From positions 13,628 through 77,627 of the forward strand of contig NZ_LMSB01000012.1 of NCBI RefSeq assembly GCF_001428005.1: DNA of 64,000 nucleotides, read 5' to 3'. Source of the DNA: Arthrobacter sp. Soil736 (GTDB lineage: Bacteria; Actinomycetota; Actinomycetes; Actinomycetales; Micrococcaceae). The notes under the pieces are model-generated. The model was not told the origin of the DNA. It made no database searches and saw nothing but the letters and a program-made list of their open reading frames with translations. Of the stretch, positions 51,881 through 61,157 are shown piece by piece (the first letter of the stretch is position 1; each line of letters begins with the position of its first letter). The position numbers and the translations under genes are program-made.

Positions 51881-52929
51881 GCGGAGGCCCCTGCCAGTGC
51901 CGGTGCTGTCGCGGTGCTGCCGACGGCAAAGCGTTCGTAGTAGAAGTTGGCCGGGGTGATGCCTTGGGCGTCCCAGTACTTGCGGACGGCGTCCACCATC
52001 GCGGGCGGGCCGCACAGGTACACGTCGACGTCGCCGTCGTTCCGTTGTTCGGCGGTGATGTACTGGGTCACGTAGCCCTTGTTCGGGGCTGCGCTTTCGG
52101 GGTCCGACACGCAGTAGCCAAAGGTGAAGTTGTCGATGGCTTCTGCGTAGTGCTGGAGTTTGTCCAGTTCCACGAGGTCCTTGTCGAAAGTGACGCCGTA
52201 GGCCAGGTGCACCGGGTGGGCCGGGGCTTCTTCAAGTCCTGTGGCGATCTTTTCCAGCATGGACAGCAGCGGTGCGATGCCGGTGCCGCCTGCCAGCATC
52301 AGGACAGGACGCTTGATATCCCGGAGGAAGAAGCTCCCCATGGGGCCGGTCAGGGGGAGCGTATCTCCGACGGCGGCACGCTCCTTGAGGTAGGTGGTCA
52401 TGGCCCCGTCGGGGGCGGTGCGGATGAGGAAGCGAAGTTCGTCGGCGGCTGGCCCGCTGCTGAACGAGTAGGACCGCACGGCCTCGGTGCCGGGCACCGC
52501 GAAGTTCATGTACTGGCCGGGCAGGAATTTCAGCTCGCCGCGGTTCTCCAAGGCCAGGGTGACGGCGGCGGTGTTGTCGGCGAACCAGGTGAGCTCCTTG
52601 ACGGTGGCGGTGTAGGTGGTTGCTCCCACCTTTGCCATCTCGGATGTGCCGGCCACCTGCAGGACCAGGTCGCTTTCCGGAACCATCTGGCACGGGAGGC
52701 AAAAGCCCTTTTCGGCTTCGTCCTCGGTCAGGGCCTCATCGATGTAGTCGCCGCCGTCGTACTTTCCTGACTCACAGAAGGCCTTGCAGGTGCCGCAGGC
52801 ACCGTCCCGGCAGTCGAAAGGGATGTTGATGCGTGATTTGTACGCGGCGTCGGCCACTGTTTCGTTGGGGTTGGCGGTGACAAAGCGGGTGACTCCGTCT
52901 TCGAAGCTGAGGGCAATCTGGTAACTCAT
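51877..52929 (-). CDS. benC: BenC, benzoate 1,2-dioxygenase reductase
   Basis: The 350-residue electron-transfer protein has a plant-type [2Fe-2S] domain at the N-terminus with CRDGACGTCKAFCES (cysteines near 40, 45, 48) and the fourth Cys in FCLPCQM (near 79). An FAD domain with RSYSFSSGP and an NADH domain with LAGGTGIAPLLSML follow. It passes electrons from NADH to BenAB. 28 bases after benB. Confidence 0.93.
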   Translation of the reverse strand: MSYQIALSFEDGVTRFVTANPNETVADAAYKSRINIPFDCRDGACGTCKAFCESGKYDGGDYIDEALTEDEAEKGFCLPCQMVPESDLVLQVAGTSEMAKVGATTYTATVKELTWFADNTAAVTLALENRGELKFLPGQYMNFAVPGTEAVRSYSFSSGPAADELRFLIRTAPDGAMTTYLKERAAVGDTLPLTGPMGSFFLRDIKRPVLMLAGGTGIAPLLSMLEKIATGLEEAPAHPVHLAYGVTFDKDLVELDKLQHYAEAIDNFTFGYCVSDPESAAPNKGYVTQYITAEQRNDGDVDVYLCGPPAMVDAVRKYWDAQGITPANFYYERFAVGSTATAPALAGASA

Positions 52930-52957
52930 GAGGGGCTCGATTCCAGTCGTTCGGAAG

Positions 52958-53509
52958 TTAAATGTGGTAGATGTCCACGACGTGATGGATGTAGTCGTTT
53001 TTCAGGACGACCTTCTTCTTCGTGATGACAGGCTGTGTACCGGAGTAGTCAATGGTGTAGAACGAGGTTCCGAAGTACGGATCGATGTTCTGGTAGCGGT
53101 AGTAGAGCGTGTGCCAGTTGAAGCGGACGTCAACTTCGCTGCCGCGCCACTCGATGATCTCCACGTTGGCGATGTTGTGGCCGGTCCGCGGTTCCGGCAG
53201 GCTGGTCGCGCTGGAGCGGTCCGTCTTGATGCGGAAGACACGGTCTTCGAGTCCGCCCCGGTTGGGGTAGTAGATGAGCGAAATTTCACGCTGGGGATCG
53301 CTGGTGAGCTGGTCGTCGTCGGCCCAGGCGGGCATCCAGAACTCGGCTTCGGGGTGGTAGCAGTCCAGCCAGCGGTCAAATTCGCGGTCATCCAGGAACC
53401 GGGCTTCGCGGTACAGGAAGGAATGGATTTCTTCCAGGGTGGCGCGGCCGTTCGTAACGGCGGGCGTGGACGTCGCGGTCTGGCCGGCGATGCCGATGGT
53501 CTGTGTCAT
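52958..53509 (-). CDS. benB: BenB, benzoate 1,2-dioxygenase small subunit
   Basis: The 183-residue beta subunit of a ring-hydroxylating dioxygenase is recognised by FLYREARFLDDREFDRWLDC, AEFWMPAWADDDQ and SLIYYPNRGGLEDRVFRIKT. It has a structural role in the alpha3beta3 hexamer. ATG follows GAGGAGAATTTCA. Confidence 0.92.
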   Translation of the reverse strand: MTQTIGIAGQTATSTPAVTNGRATLEEIHSFLYREARFLDDREFDRWLDCYHPEAEFWMPAWADDDQLTSDPQREISLIYYPNRGGLEDRVFRIKTDRSSATSLPEPRTGHNIANVEIIEWRGSEVDVRFNWHTLYYRYQNIDPYFGTSFYTIDYSGTQPVITKKKVVLKNDYIHHVVDIYHI

Positions 53510-53536
53510 TGAAATTCTCCTCGGGTCCGGTAGGGC

Positions 53537-54904
53537 CTAGTTCTGGGCAGCGACTGCTGCTTCTTCGGCTGCTGCCGCCTTGCGCATCGTCTCCACCCAG
53601 TAACCGTGCTGGATGGGATACAGGCCTTCGTCTTCGGTCCGGGCGCCGCTGGAAACAGGCTTGAGTCCGACTTTGTCCGCATTGGCGTCCGGGCCCGTGA
53701 TCTGGTGGGTCGCGCCGCGGCTGAGGTCGTTCCACGGGGCCGCGGTGGCCAGGTAGGTCTTCTGGCAGGAGCGGAACTCCTCGAGGTCGTCCGGGGTGGC
53801 CATGCCCGAGGCGTTGAAGAAGTCCTCGTACTGGCGGATGCGGTTGGCCCGGGCTTCGGCGCTCTCGCCCTTCGGGGCGATGCAGTAAATGGTCACCTCT
53901 GTCTTGTCGACGGAGATGGGACGGAAGTGCCGGATCTGCGAACCGAACTGGTCCATCAGGTAGACGTTGGGGTAGAGACAGAGGTTGCGGGAGATGTTGA
54001 TCATCCAGTCCGCCTTGGCCTCGCCGTATTTCTCCACGAGTTCGTCACGGCGGTCGAAGAGGGGACGGTTGCTTGGGTCCAGCCATTCGGTCCAGAGCAG
54101 CAGGTGGCCGTGGTCGAAGGAGTAGTAGCCGCCTTTTTGCTTGGCCCAGCCGCCGGCATCCATGTTTTTGGTTTCGTTGGCCGACTCGCCGGTGGTCCGA
54201 CGGGCGGTGGTGGCGGCATAGTTCCAGTGCGTCGCGGAGACATGGTAGCCGTCGGCGCCGTTTTCGGCCTGGAGTTTCCAGTTGCCGTCATAGGTGTAGC
54301 TGGACGCGCCGCGCAGGACTTCCAGGCCGTCGGGGGACTGGTCCACGATCATGTCGATGATTTTGGTCGATTCGCCAAGGTGCTCTTCCAGCGGCTTGAC
54401 GTCCGGGTTGATGCTGCCGAACAGGAAGCCGCGGTAGCTCTCAAACCGTGCAACTTTAGTGAGGTCGTGGGAACCCTCCTTGTTGAACTGCTCCGGGTAG
54501 CCGGCATCGCGGGGATCCTTGACCTTGAGCAGCTTTCCGGTGTTGTTGAAGGTCCAGCCGTGGAAGGGGCATGTGAACGTGGTGCGGTTGTCGGTCTTGC
54601 GCCGGCACAGCATCGCCCCGCGGTGGCTGCACGCGTTGATCAGGGCGTTCAGCCCGCCCTGCTTGTCGCGGGAAATGATGATCGGCTGGCGGCCGATGTA
54701 CGTGGTGAAGTAGTCGCCGACATTGGGGATCTGGCTGTCGTGCGCCAGATACACCCAGTTGCCCTCGAAAATGTGCTTCATTTCCAGGTCGAAAAGGTCC
54801 TCATCCGTGAAGATGCTCCGCTTGGCGCGATATACGCCGTTCTCGTGATCCTCGATCAGGGCCTGGTCGAGGTGGGCTCGGATGCCCGCCAGCGTCTCTG
54901 TCAT
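53537..54904 (-). CDS. benA: BenA, benzoate 1,2-dioxygenase large subunit
   Basis: The 455-residue alpha subunit has the Rieske centre CSHRGAMLC and CPFHGWTF (Cys-X-His and Cys-X2-His, near 92-117). The catalytic iron site is marked by [16 protein letters not shown] (bridging Asp, two His). It adds O2 to benzoate with BenB and BenC. First gene of the ben operon, with AGGAGCCAAC before its ATG. Confidence 0.94.
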   Translation of the reverse strand: MTETLAGIRAHLDQALIEDHENGVYRAKRSIFTDEDLFDLEMKHIFEGNWVYLAHDSQIPNVGDYFTTYIGRQPIIISRDKQGGLNALINACSHRGAMLCRRKTDNRTTFTCPFHGWTFNNTGKLLKVKDPRDAGYPEQFNKEGSHDLTKVARFESYRGFLFGSINPDVKPLEEHLGESTKIIDMIVDQSPDGLEVLRGASSYTYDGNWKLQAENGADGYHVSATHWNYAATTARRTTGESANETKNMDAGGWAKQKGGYYSFDHGHLLLWTEWLDPSNRPLFDRRDELVEKYGEAKADWMINISRNLCLYPNVYLMDQFGSQIRHFRPISVDKTEVTIYCIAPKGESAEARANRIRQYEDFFNASGMATPDDLEEFRSCQKTYLATAAPWNDLSRGATHQITGPDANADKVGLKPVSSGARTEDEGLYPIQHGYWVETMRKAAAAEEAAVAAQN

Positions 54905-55097
54905 GTTGGCTCCTATCAGTGTCCGGGCGGCGTTGCCCGGGTTGCGGGCTGCGGTGCCCGTGCGGACCGCCGATGGTTCGGCTGGTCAATGAATGCGATC
55001 CACTCTGTCAGCCCGTGGCGCCCGTCACACTAGGGCATTGCCTAGCGTCGCCTAGGTACTTATTCAGACGTTGCAGGTCCTAATGCCGACTATTTAG

Positions 55098-55112
55098 GTA
55101 TTTGTGGAATAC
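55098..55112. promoter_or_regulatory. LysR-type binding site (T-N11-A) between ben and cat
   Basis: GTAT-N7-ATAC with perfect 4-bp arms, widened to GGTATT and AATACC, matches the ATAC-N7-GTAT class of sites recognised by BenM/CatM-type regulators, in the inverse order. It lies 71 bases before catR and 193 before benA, the place expected for autoregulation. Confidence 0.5.
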
Positions 55113-55182
55113 CAAATTCCGGCCTACGCTGTTGAACCGACAACCAACACGTGAGACAGAACACAGGAAGGGTGGGTGCGCC

Positions 55183-56097
55183 ATGGAGCTCCGGCATTTG
55201 CGCTACTTCGTGGTGGTCGCCGAAACCTGCCACTTCGGCCAGGCTGCCGAGCGTCTGCAGATGGCCCAGCCGCCGTTGTCCCAGCAGATTCGGCAGCTGG
55301 AGGCTGAGCTGGGAGCGGAGCTGTTTACCCGCACCACCCGGAGTGTGAGGCTGACCCCGGCCGGTGAGGCGTTTTTCGAGGATGCCCAGCGCATCCTCCG
55401 GAGCGTCGAGGAAGCCGCCCGGCGGGCACGGCAGTATTCCGAAGGAAAGGCGGGGACTCTTCGCATCGGATTGACGGGCACCGCCTCCTACACCCAGCTT
55501 CCGGCCCTGGCCAGGCTGGTGAAGGAACACCTGCCGGATGTCGTGCTGGACATCCACACTGAGATGCTGACGCCTGCCATTGAACTCGCCCTGGCCGCGG
55601 GCGAAATCGACGTGGGCGTGCTGCGGCCGCCCGCCAGCGAACCGTCACTGACCGTGCGGGCCATAGCGCGGGAAAATTTCGTGGTGGCCCTTCCTGCCGG
55701 TCACCGCCTCACGTCGGCTGACACCGTGACCGTCGGGGAACTGCGTGCCGAGGACTTCATCATGTACCCGGCTGGCTCCCGGTCGGTTGTCAACGACGCC
55801 GTCATGCGCGCGTGCCGTGCGGCGGGCTACCACCCCCACGTCGCGCATGAATCCGCTAAGACCTCGACGCAGTTGTCCCTCGTCGCGGCGGGACTCGGCA
55901 TCGCTGTCCTGCCGGAATCCGTCCGTGGAATCGCGCTGACCGGCGTGCAGTACCGGACGGTGTCCGGAGCGGATGAGGTCGAGCTCGCGGTGGCGTGGCG
56001 CCGCGCCAGCGAGTCACCGCTGGTCGACGCCTTCCTCGCCACCCTTGAAGACAACCGCGTTTTCCTGGACTCAAGCTACTCCGGAGGATTTCCGTGA
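55183..56097 (+). CDS. catR: CatR-like LysR-family regulator of the catechol genes
   Basis: The 304-residue LysR protein has N-terminal HTH LRYFVVVAETCHFGQAAERL and then PPLSQQIRQLEAELG, and effector-binding segments LTGTASYTQLPALARL and AGLGIAVLPESV. The wording is that of the CatR/CatM/BenM branch, whose co-inducer is cis,cis-muconate. ATG 55183 is preceded by GGAAGGGTGG. It overlaps catB (GTGA), so it is co-transcribed with its targets, an arrangement that would give positive feedback if it is an activator. Confidence 0.85.
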   Translation: MELRHLRYFVVVAETCHFGQAAERLQMAQPPLSQQIRQLEAELGAELFTRTTRSVRLTPAGEAFFEDAQRILRSVEEAARRARQYSEGKAGTLRIGLTGTASYTQLPALARLVKEHLPDVVLDIHTEMLTPAIELALAAGEIDVGVLRPPASEPSLTVRAIARENFVVALPAGHRLTSADTVTVGELRAEDFIMYPAGSRSVVNDAVMRACRAAGYHPHVAHESAKTSTQLSLVAAGLGIAVLPESVRGIALTGVQYRTVSGADEVELAVAWRRASESPLVDAFLATLEDNRVFLDSSYSGGFP

Positions 56098-57203
56098 AGA
56101 TCATTTCCATTGAAGCGATACCTTTCGCCATCCCGTACATCAAACCCCTCCGGTTCGCCAGCGGCGAGGTGCACACCGCCTCGCACGTCCTGGTCCGCGT
56201 CCGGACTGATGACGGCGTCGTGGGGCATGCCGAAGCGCCGGCCAGGCCCTTTACCTACGGCGAAACCCAGGAATCCATCGTGGCGGTGATCGAGACGCTG
56301 TTCGCGCCCCAGATCACGGGAATGTCCATCCTGGGTCGGGAGCAAGTGCACGCTGTCATGGACAGAACTGTTGGCAACCCGACGGCCAAGGCGGCCGTGG
56401 ACATGGCCATCTGGGACGTCATCGGCAAAACCCTCGGGCAGCCTGTGACGGCCCTGCTGGGCGGCTTCTCGGACGGCATGCGCGTCAGTCATATGCTCGG
56501 CTTCGCGGAACCCGCCAAGATGGTGGCCGAGGCGGAGCGCATGCGTGACACCTACGGGATCACCACGTTCAAGGTGAAAGTGGGCCGCAGGCCGTTTGGT
56601 CTGGATGTCGATGTCTGCCGTGCCCTCCGCGAAGGGCTTGGTCCGGACATCGAACTGTACGTTGACGGAAACCGCGGCTGGACGCCGTCGGAATCCCTGC
56701 GCGCCCTTAACGCCATGGCGGACCTTGACCTGACTCTTGCCGAAGAGCTGTGCCCGGCCGACGACGTCCTCGGCCGGAAGTGGCTCGTGGAGCGCTGCCC
56801 TGTCCCGTTCGTGGCAGACGAAAGTGCCACGAACCCAGGACAAGTGACGCGCGAACTGCTCAGCGGAGCCGCCAATGCCGTCAGTATCAAGACTGCCCGC
56901 ACGGGCTTCTCGCACTCGCAGCGCGTGCTGTTCCAGTGCGACGGGCTGGGTGCCGAGGTGGTGATGGGCAACCAGATCGATGGCCAGCTCGGAACCCTGT
57001 GCACTGTCACCTTCGGTGCAGCCTTCCAGTCCACCACCCGGCGGGCGGGGGAGCTCTCCAATTTTCTGGACATGGGCGATGACCTCCTGGCCGACCCCCT
57101 GGAAATCGTGGACGGCAGGCTTGCGGCACGCCAGGTCCCCGGCATCGGAATCGACATTGACCCCGAGAAGCTGGCCAAATACCGGCTAGACGTCAACAAC
57201 TGA
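56094..57203 (+). CDS. catB: CatB, muconate cycloisomerase
   Basis: The 369-residue enolase-superfamily enzyme has the catalytic pair in TTFKVKVG (KxK), metal ligands in LYVDGNRGW, LAEELCPAD and VADESATNP, and the opposite lysine in AVSIKTARTG. It converts cis,cis-muconate to muconolactone with Mn2+. GTG start overlaps the catR stop. Confidence 0.92.
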   Translation: MKIISIEAIPFAIPYIKPLRFASGEVHTASHVLVRVRTDDGVVGHAEAPARPFTYGETQESIVAVIETLFAPQITGMSILGREQVHAVMDRTVGNPTAKAAVDMAIWDVIGKTLGQPVTALLGGFSDGMRVSHMLGFAEPAKMVAEAERMRDTYGITTFKVKVGRRPFGLDVDVCRALREGLGPDIELYVDGNRGWTPSESLRALNAMADLDLTLAEELCPADDVLGRKWLVERCPVPFVADESATNPGQVTRELLSGAANAVSIKTARTGFSHSQRVLFQCDGLGAEVVMGNQIDGQLGTLCTVTFGAAFQSTTRRAGELSNFLDMGDDLLADPLEIVDGRLAARQVPGIGIDIDPEKLAKYRLDVNN

Positions 57204-57272
57204 CCTCCCCAGAAAACAAACCCAACCCCACAGCGCAGGCACCGAGGCAGGCGCCCTTCAGAAAGTGAGTCA

Positions 57273-58139
57273 ATGATGACAACCCAGCACACCGAATTTG
57301 AGGCGAAGGCCGCGGAGTCCGGCAGCGCTGCCACTGAACGTTTCCGTGAAAGCGGCAAGACGGCGTCCCTGGCGGTTCCGAAAGAGCGGGTCTCGCTGCT
57401 GGCCAACGAAGTCCTGGGCGCGGTCTACGAAACCATTCGTAAGCACAAGGTGACCTATGACGAATTCAACGCCCTCAAGTCCTGGCTGATCAGCGTGGGC
57501 GAGGACGGCGAATGGCCGCTGTTCCTTGATGTCTGGGTGGAACACGTTGTTGAGGAAGTTTCCACCGAGGACCGCGAGGGCAACAAAGGCACTATCGAGG
57601 GCCCCTACTATATTCCGGGTTCCCCGCAGCTCGAATCCCCTGCGACGCTGCCCATGCGTGACGACGAAGGCGGCACGCCGCTGCTGTTCCAAGGCCAGGT
57701 CCGCGCCGTCGACGGCACCGCACTTTCCGGCGCCCACGTGGAAATCTGGCATGCGGACGACAACGGCTTCTACTCCCAGTTCGCGCCCGGCCTTCCCGAA
57801 TGGAACCTGCGCGGCACCGTCGTGGCGGACGCCGAGGGCAACTTCGCCCTGAACACCGTGCAGCCGGCGCCCTACCAGATTCCTACCGACGGCGCCTGCG
57901 GCAAGCTGATCGCTGCGGCCGGCTGGCACGCCTGGCGCCCGGCGCACCTGCACCTGAAAGTGTCCGCCCCCGGGTACCAGCTGCTGACCGCGCAGCTCTA
58001 CTTCGAAGGTGACCAGCACCTGTCCGACGACATCGCGTCGGCCGTCAAGCCGGAACTCGTTCTTAGCCCGGCCCCGCGCACCGACGGCGCAGGCAACGAA
58101 GTCACTTACGACTTCGTGCTCGACGCCGACCGCACTTAA
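57273..58139 (+). CDS. catA: Catechol 1,2-dioxygenase, copy 2
   Basis: The 288-residue intradiol dioxygenase has iron tyrosines in GTIEGPYYIPGSP and TVQPAPYQIP, and histidines in HAWRPAHLHLKV. It lies between catB and catC, so it is the pathway copy for benzoate-derived catechol. Very similar throughout to the protein at 23467-24336. Two ATG codons in tandem at the start; the ribosome site (GTGAG) is weak. Confidence 0.94.
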   Translation: MMTTQHTEFEAKAAESGSAATERFRESGKTASLAVPKERVSLLANEVLGAVYETIRKHKVTYDEFNALKSWLISVGEDGEWPLFLDVWVEHVVEEVSTEDREGNKGTIEGPYYIPGSPQLESPATLPMRDDEGGTPLLFQGQVRAVDGTALSGAHVEIWHADDNGFYSQFAPGLPEWNLRGTVVADAEGNFALNTVQPAPYQIPTDGACGKLIAAAGWHAWRPAHLHLKVSAPGYQLLTAQLYFEGDQHLSDDIASAVKPELVLSPAPRTDGAGNEVTYDFVLDADRT

Positions 58140-58181
58140 GCACTAGCACCGCACTCGAGACGCGAACAAAAGGAGCAGACC

Positions 58182-58481
58182 GTGCTTTTCGCAGTCCGTA
58201 TGGACGTCACCATCCCGCAGAACATGGATGAACAGGTCAAGGCAGAGCTGCTCGCCAAGGAGAAGGCCTATTCGCAGGAACTGCAGCGCACGGGGGAGTG
58301 GCAGAGCATCTGGCGCTGCGTGGGCCAATACGCGAACATCAGCATTTTCGATGTTGCAGGCAATGAACGCCTGCACGAAATCCTGTGGGGGCTGCCGCTC
58401 TTTCCTTACATGAAGATGGACATCACGCCTCTGGCAGCCCACCCCTCGGATATCGCGCTCGAGTCAGGTCCGCGTGCCTGA
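58182..58481 (+). CDS. catC: CatC, muconolactone delta-isomerase
   Basis: The 99-residue protein, of normal length for this small decameric enzyme, begins MLFAVRMDVTIPQNM and contains WQSIWRCVGQYANISIFDV and WGLPLFPYMKMDITPL. It makes 3-oxoadipate enol-lactone. GTG start with AAAGGAG. No catD or pcaIJ follows; those steps must be encoded elsewhere. Confidence 0.94.
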   Translation: MLFAVRMDVTIPQNMDEQVKAELLAKEKAYSQELQRTGEWQSIWRCVGQYANISIFDVAGNERLHEILWGLPLFPYMKMDITPLAAHPSDIALESGPRA

Positions 58482-58503
58482 CCGGGTTGAGATCGCCACG
58501 AGT

Positions 58504-58534
58504 GGCGGGCGGGCGCGAACACTGCCCGCCCGCC
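58504..58534 (+). terminator. Hairpin after catC
   Basis: Perfect 11-bp arms GGCGGGCGGGC (58504-58514) and GCCCGCCCGCC (58524-58534) with a 9-base loop, 23 bases after the catC stop. No U-run follows. The rest of the 190 bases up to the next gene shows nothing further. Confidence 0.6.
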
Positions 58535-58671
58535 AGACTGTCTACGGTCGATCGGGGGCTTCCCAAAGAAGGAGCAAAGAATTCTCCAGGCCAGTGTCGA
58601 TTTGCCCTCGCGCCGCTCGACCTGTGGGTGAGAAGGTCGAAGGGCGACCTTCCAAAACCTAGGAGATTGAA

Positions 58672-59091
58672 ATGGCAAAGTACATGTTGATCATGCGCGG
58701 AACCGACGAGTCGTACGCCAACCTTGAGAAGGCCGACTTCAACGAAATGCTCGAGACCATGGGTAAGTTCAATGATGAGCTGATCCGCGCCGGTGTCCTG
58801 CTGGCAGCCGAGGGCCTGGACGATCCGAAGGAGGGCGTCGTAGTGGACTTCACCGGCGAAACCCCGGTGGTCACCGACGGGCCCTACGGCGAAACCAAGG
58901 AGCTGTTCGGCGGCTACTACATCCTGGATGTGGCATCAAAGCAGGAAGCAATCGAGTGGGCCAAGCGGGCACCCATGACGGCTGGAACCAAGACGGAAAT
59001 CCGCCGCGTACCCTCGATCGACGAGTTCCCGCAGGACAACGAATGGATCCAGAAGGAACGCGCGTGGCGCGAGCAGACCGGACAGCTCTGA
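58672..59091 (+). CDS. YCII/DGPF-domain protein
   Basis: The 139-residue member of the YCII-related family begins AKYMLIMRGTDESYANL and carries the motif VVTDGPYGETKELFGGYYIL (the DGPF-type signature). Function unknown. These proteins are typically encoded directly before ECF42 sigma factors and are taken to be linked to them. The sigma gene follows here at 24 bases on the same strand. ATG after AGGAGATTGAA. Confidence 0.85.
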   Translation: MAKYMLIMRGTDESYANLEKADFNEMLETMGKFNDELIRAGVLLAAEGLDDPKEGVVVDFTGETPVVTDGPYGETKELFGGYYILDVASKQEAIEWAKRAPMTAGTKTEIRRVPSIDEFPQDNEWIQKERAWREQTGQL

Positions 59092-59115
59092 ACCTGGACC
59101 AGACCTGAACCGGCA

Positions 59116-60366
59116 GTGAGCAGCAACGAGGCAAGGGCCGCCGCCGAAGCGGTGTGGCGTATTGAGTCCGCCCGCATCGTCGGCGCCCTTGCCCGGTATA
59201 CGGGCGATTTCCCGCTGGCCGAGGACCTCGCACAGGAGGCGCTGGCCGAGGCGCTCGTGTCCTGGTCGGTGAATGGCGTCCCCACGGAACCGGTGGGTTG
59301 GCTGCTGACCACCGGCCGGCGTCGTGCGATCGACACCTTCCGGCGCCGTGCCGTCCGGGACGAAAAGTACGTGCTGCTGGCCCGGGACCTCTCGGAGGAG
59401 GAACCGGGGGCGGATTCCCTGTTCGATCCCGAGGCGATCGACGACGACGTGCTGGCGCTGATGTTCATCTCCTGCCATCCGGTGCTGTCCAAGGAAGCGC
59501 GGATCGCGCTGACGCTGCGCGTAGTGGGCGGCCTGGGCACCGACGAGATCGCGAAGGCGTTCCTGGTCCCGGTGCCCACCATCCAGGCGCGCATCACCCG
59601 GGCCAAGAAGACACTGGCCGCCGCCCACGTTCCATTCGCCGTGCCAGAAGCGCACGAAGTTCCTGAACGGCTTGGCTCTGTGCTCCAGGTGGTCTACCTG
59701 ATCTTCACGGAGGGTTCGTTCGCGTCCGGCGGTGAGTCCTGGATGCGCACCGACCTGGCCAGCGAAGCACGCCGCCTGGCCCGTGTGCTTGTGCGGCTGG
59801 CGCCCGAATCAGAAGTGTTTGGCCTGCTGGCCCTGATGGAACTGACCGCCGCGCGGTTCCCGGCAAGGCTCGACGCGTCCGGCCGGCCTGTCCTCCTGGA
59901 AGACCAGGACCGACGGCGGTGGGACCAGTCCGCGATCCGGCGCGGCCGTGCGGCGCTGGCGAGGGCCGTGGCAGCTGGCCGCGGGCTGGGCGCCTACGGG
60001 CTGCAGGCCTCCATCGCCGAATGCCACGCGGTGGCCCGCTCGGTTGCGGAAACGGACTGGCAGCGGATCGTGATCCTTTACGAGGCGCTGGGCCGGTTGT
60101 CGCCGTCGTCCATTGTCGATCTGAACCGCGCGGTGGCGGTGGCCATGGCCTCAGGCCCGGCGGCAGGGCTGGAACTGGTAGACGCGATCGCGTCCCGTGG
60201 CGAACTCAACGGCTCGCACCTGCTGCCGGCCGTCAGGGGCGAGATGCTGAGCAGGCTCGGCCGGCGCGAAGAGGCGAAATCGGCGCTGCAACAGGCAGTC
60301 GGCGTGTGCACGAATGCGGCCGAACGCGCAGCGCTGGAACGCAAGATCGACGAAGAAAATGCTTAG
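59116..60366 (+). CDS. ECF42-type RNA polymerase sigma factor with C-terminal extension
   Basis: The 416-residue protein is much longer than a normal ECF sigma (about 190). The sigma2 region has TGDFPLAEDLAQEALAEAL and WLLTTGRRRAIDTFRRRA, and sigma4 has LTLRVVGGLGTDEIAKAFLV and TIQARITRAKKTL. A helical TPR-like part of about 220 residues follows, with ADLNRAVAVAMA-like repeats (VDLNRAVAVAMASGP). No anti-sigma factor is adjacent, as usual for ECF42, in which the extension is thought to regulate. GTG start. Its stop shares the bases TTAG with the stop of the convergent gene. Confidence 0.85.
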   Translation: MSSNEARAAAEAVWRIESARIVGALARYTGDFPLAEDLAQEALAEALVSWSVNGVPTEPVGWLLTTGRRRAIDTFRRRAVRDEKYVLLARDLSEEEPGADSLFDPEAIDDDVLALMFISCHPVLSKEARIALTLRVVGGLGTDEIAKAFLVPVPTIQARITRAKKTLAAAHVPFAVPEAHEVPERLGSVLQVVYLIFTEGSFASGGESWMRTDLASEARRLARVLVRLAPESEVFGLLALMELTAARFPARLDASGRPVLLEDQDRRRWDQSAIRRGRAALARAVAAGRGLGAYGLQASIAECHAVARSVAETDWQRIVILYEALGRLSPSSIVDLNRAVAVAMASGPAAGLELVDAIASRGELNGSHLLPAVRGEMLSRLGRREEAKSALQQAVGVCTNAAERAALERKIDEENA

Positions 60367-61097
60367 GGCAGGACAATGTTCGTGAGTTCTGACCGTTGGC
60401 CGGTTTCCAAGTCCTCAATAAGAACCAGCGAACTGACCTTGGGGCAGTAGTACTTATGCTCTCTGGAGTTTTTCTCAAGCGGCGTCCAGTCGTAGACTTT
60501 GACGCAGTCGGTGTATGTGCCAAATTTCGTAGAAACGGTCAAGCCGGTGGCGACGGTGTCTCGCATATCTTCGGCGTTTCCTACGTAATATTCTTGCCTG
60601 TATGAGTCGCCCACGCGCTGCTCGGCCTTCATCCAGATTCCAGCTTTTGCACCATTCATTCCATGAATAAAGCTGCCCGAATTATTGAGCAAGATTCCAT
60701 TCATGAAGTTATTCACGTCCTCGCCAAAGTACCACACGTCTCCATTTTTGTGTTGAGCCAGGTAGTCCCTGGTTTCCTCGACAAGCTGCCCGTTGTTATA
60801 GACCCTGTCCAGATAGATGGCCGTCTCAACGCCCTCAATGACCTTTGATTCACTGAGGATCTCAATCTCGATTCGCTCGGTGATTCCTCGTTGATCCGTA
60901 CTCTCATAAGTCATCTTTTTGCCTACGGGAAGGGCGAAATACTTGTTGGTAATCTCCGCCGTGAAGTCCGCTGGTTTGATCTGCGGATTGTAGCGGTTAG
61001 CTTCATTTCTTAAGTTGTTGATGTACAAAAACGCCCCGCCGGCAATTATCAGCAATAAGACGATGATGCCGACGAGCATTCTGGTTTTTGAATTCAT
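60363..61097 (-). CDS. Membrane-anchored extracytoplasmic protein of unknown function, AT-rich
   Basis: The 244-residue protein has one N-terminal membrane anchor (about 7-26, MLVGIIVLLLIIAGGAFLYI) and a soluble domain presumably outside. Recurrent family features are visible: YFALPVGKKMTYES, RDYLAQHKNGDVWYFGED, GAKAGIWMKAEQRVGDSYRQ and YDWTPLEKN. I know these from a broad family of uncharacterised bacterial proteins. Two 60-base stretches counted by hand gave 40 and 47 percent GC, far below the neighbours, and the protein is rich in Asn, Lys and Tyr. The ATG follows AGGGGCGGAACGTT. Recent acquisition is likely. Confidence 0.7.
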   Translation of the reverse strand: MNSKTRMLVGIIVLLLIIAGGAFLYINNLRNEANRYNPQIKPADFTAEITNKYFALPVGKKMTYESTDQRGITERIEIEILSESKVIEGVETAIYLDRVYNNGQLVEETRDYLAQHKNGDVWYFGEDVNNFMNGILLNNSGSFIHGMNGAKAGIWMKAEQRVGDSYRQEYYVGNAEDMRDTVATGLTVSTKFGTYTDCVKVYDWTPLEKNSREHKYYCPKVSSLVLIEDLETGQRSELTNIVLP

Positions 61098-61157
61098 AAC
61101 GTTCCGCCCCTTCCGAATAGGCCTTTGAGGGAACCCCCACGGGCTGTTGGCAGCGAA

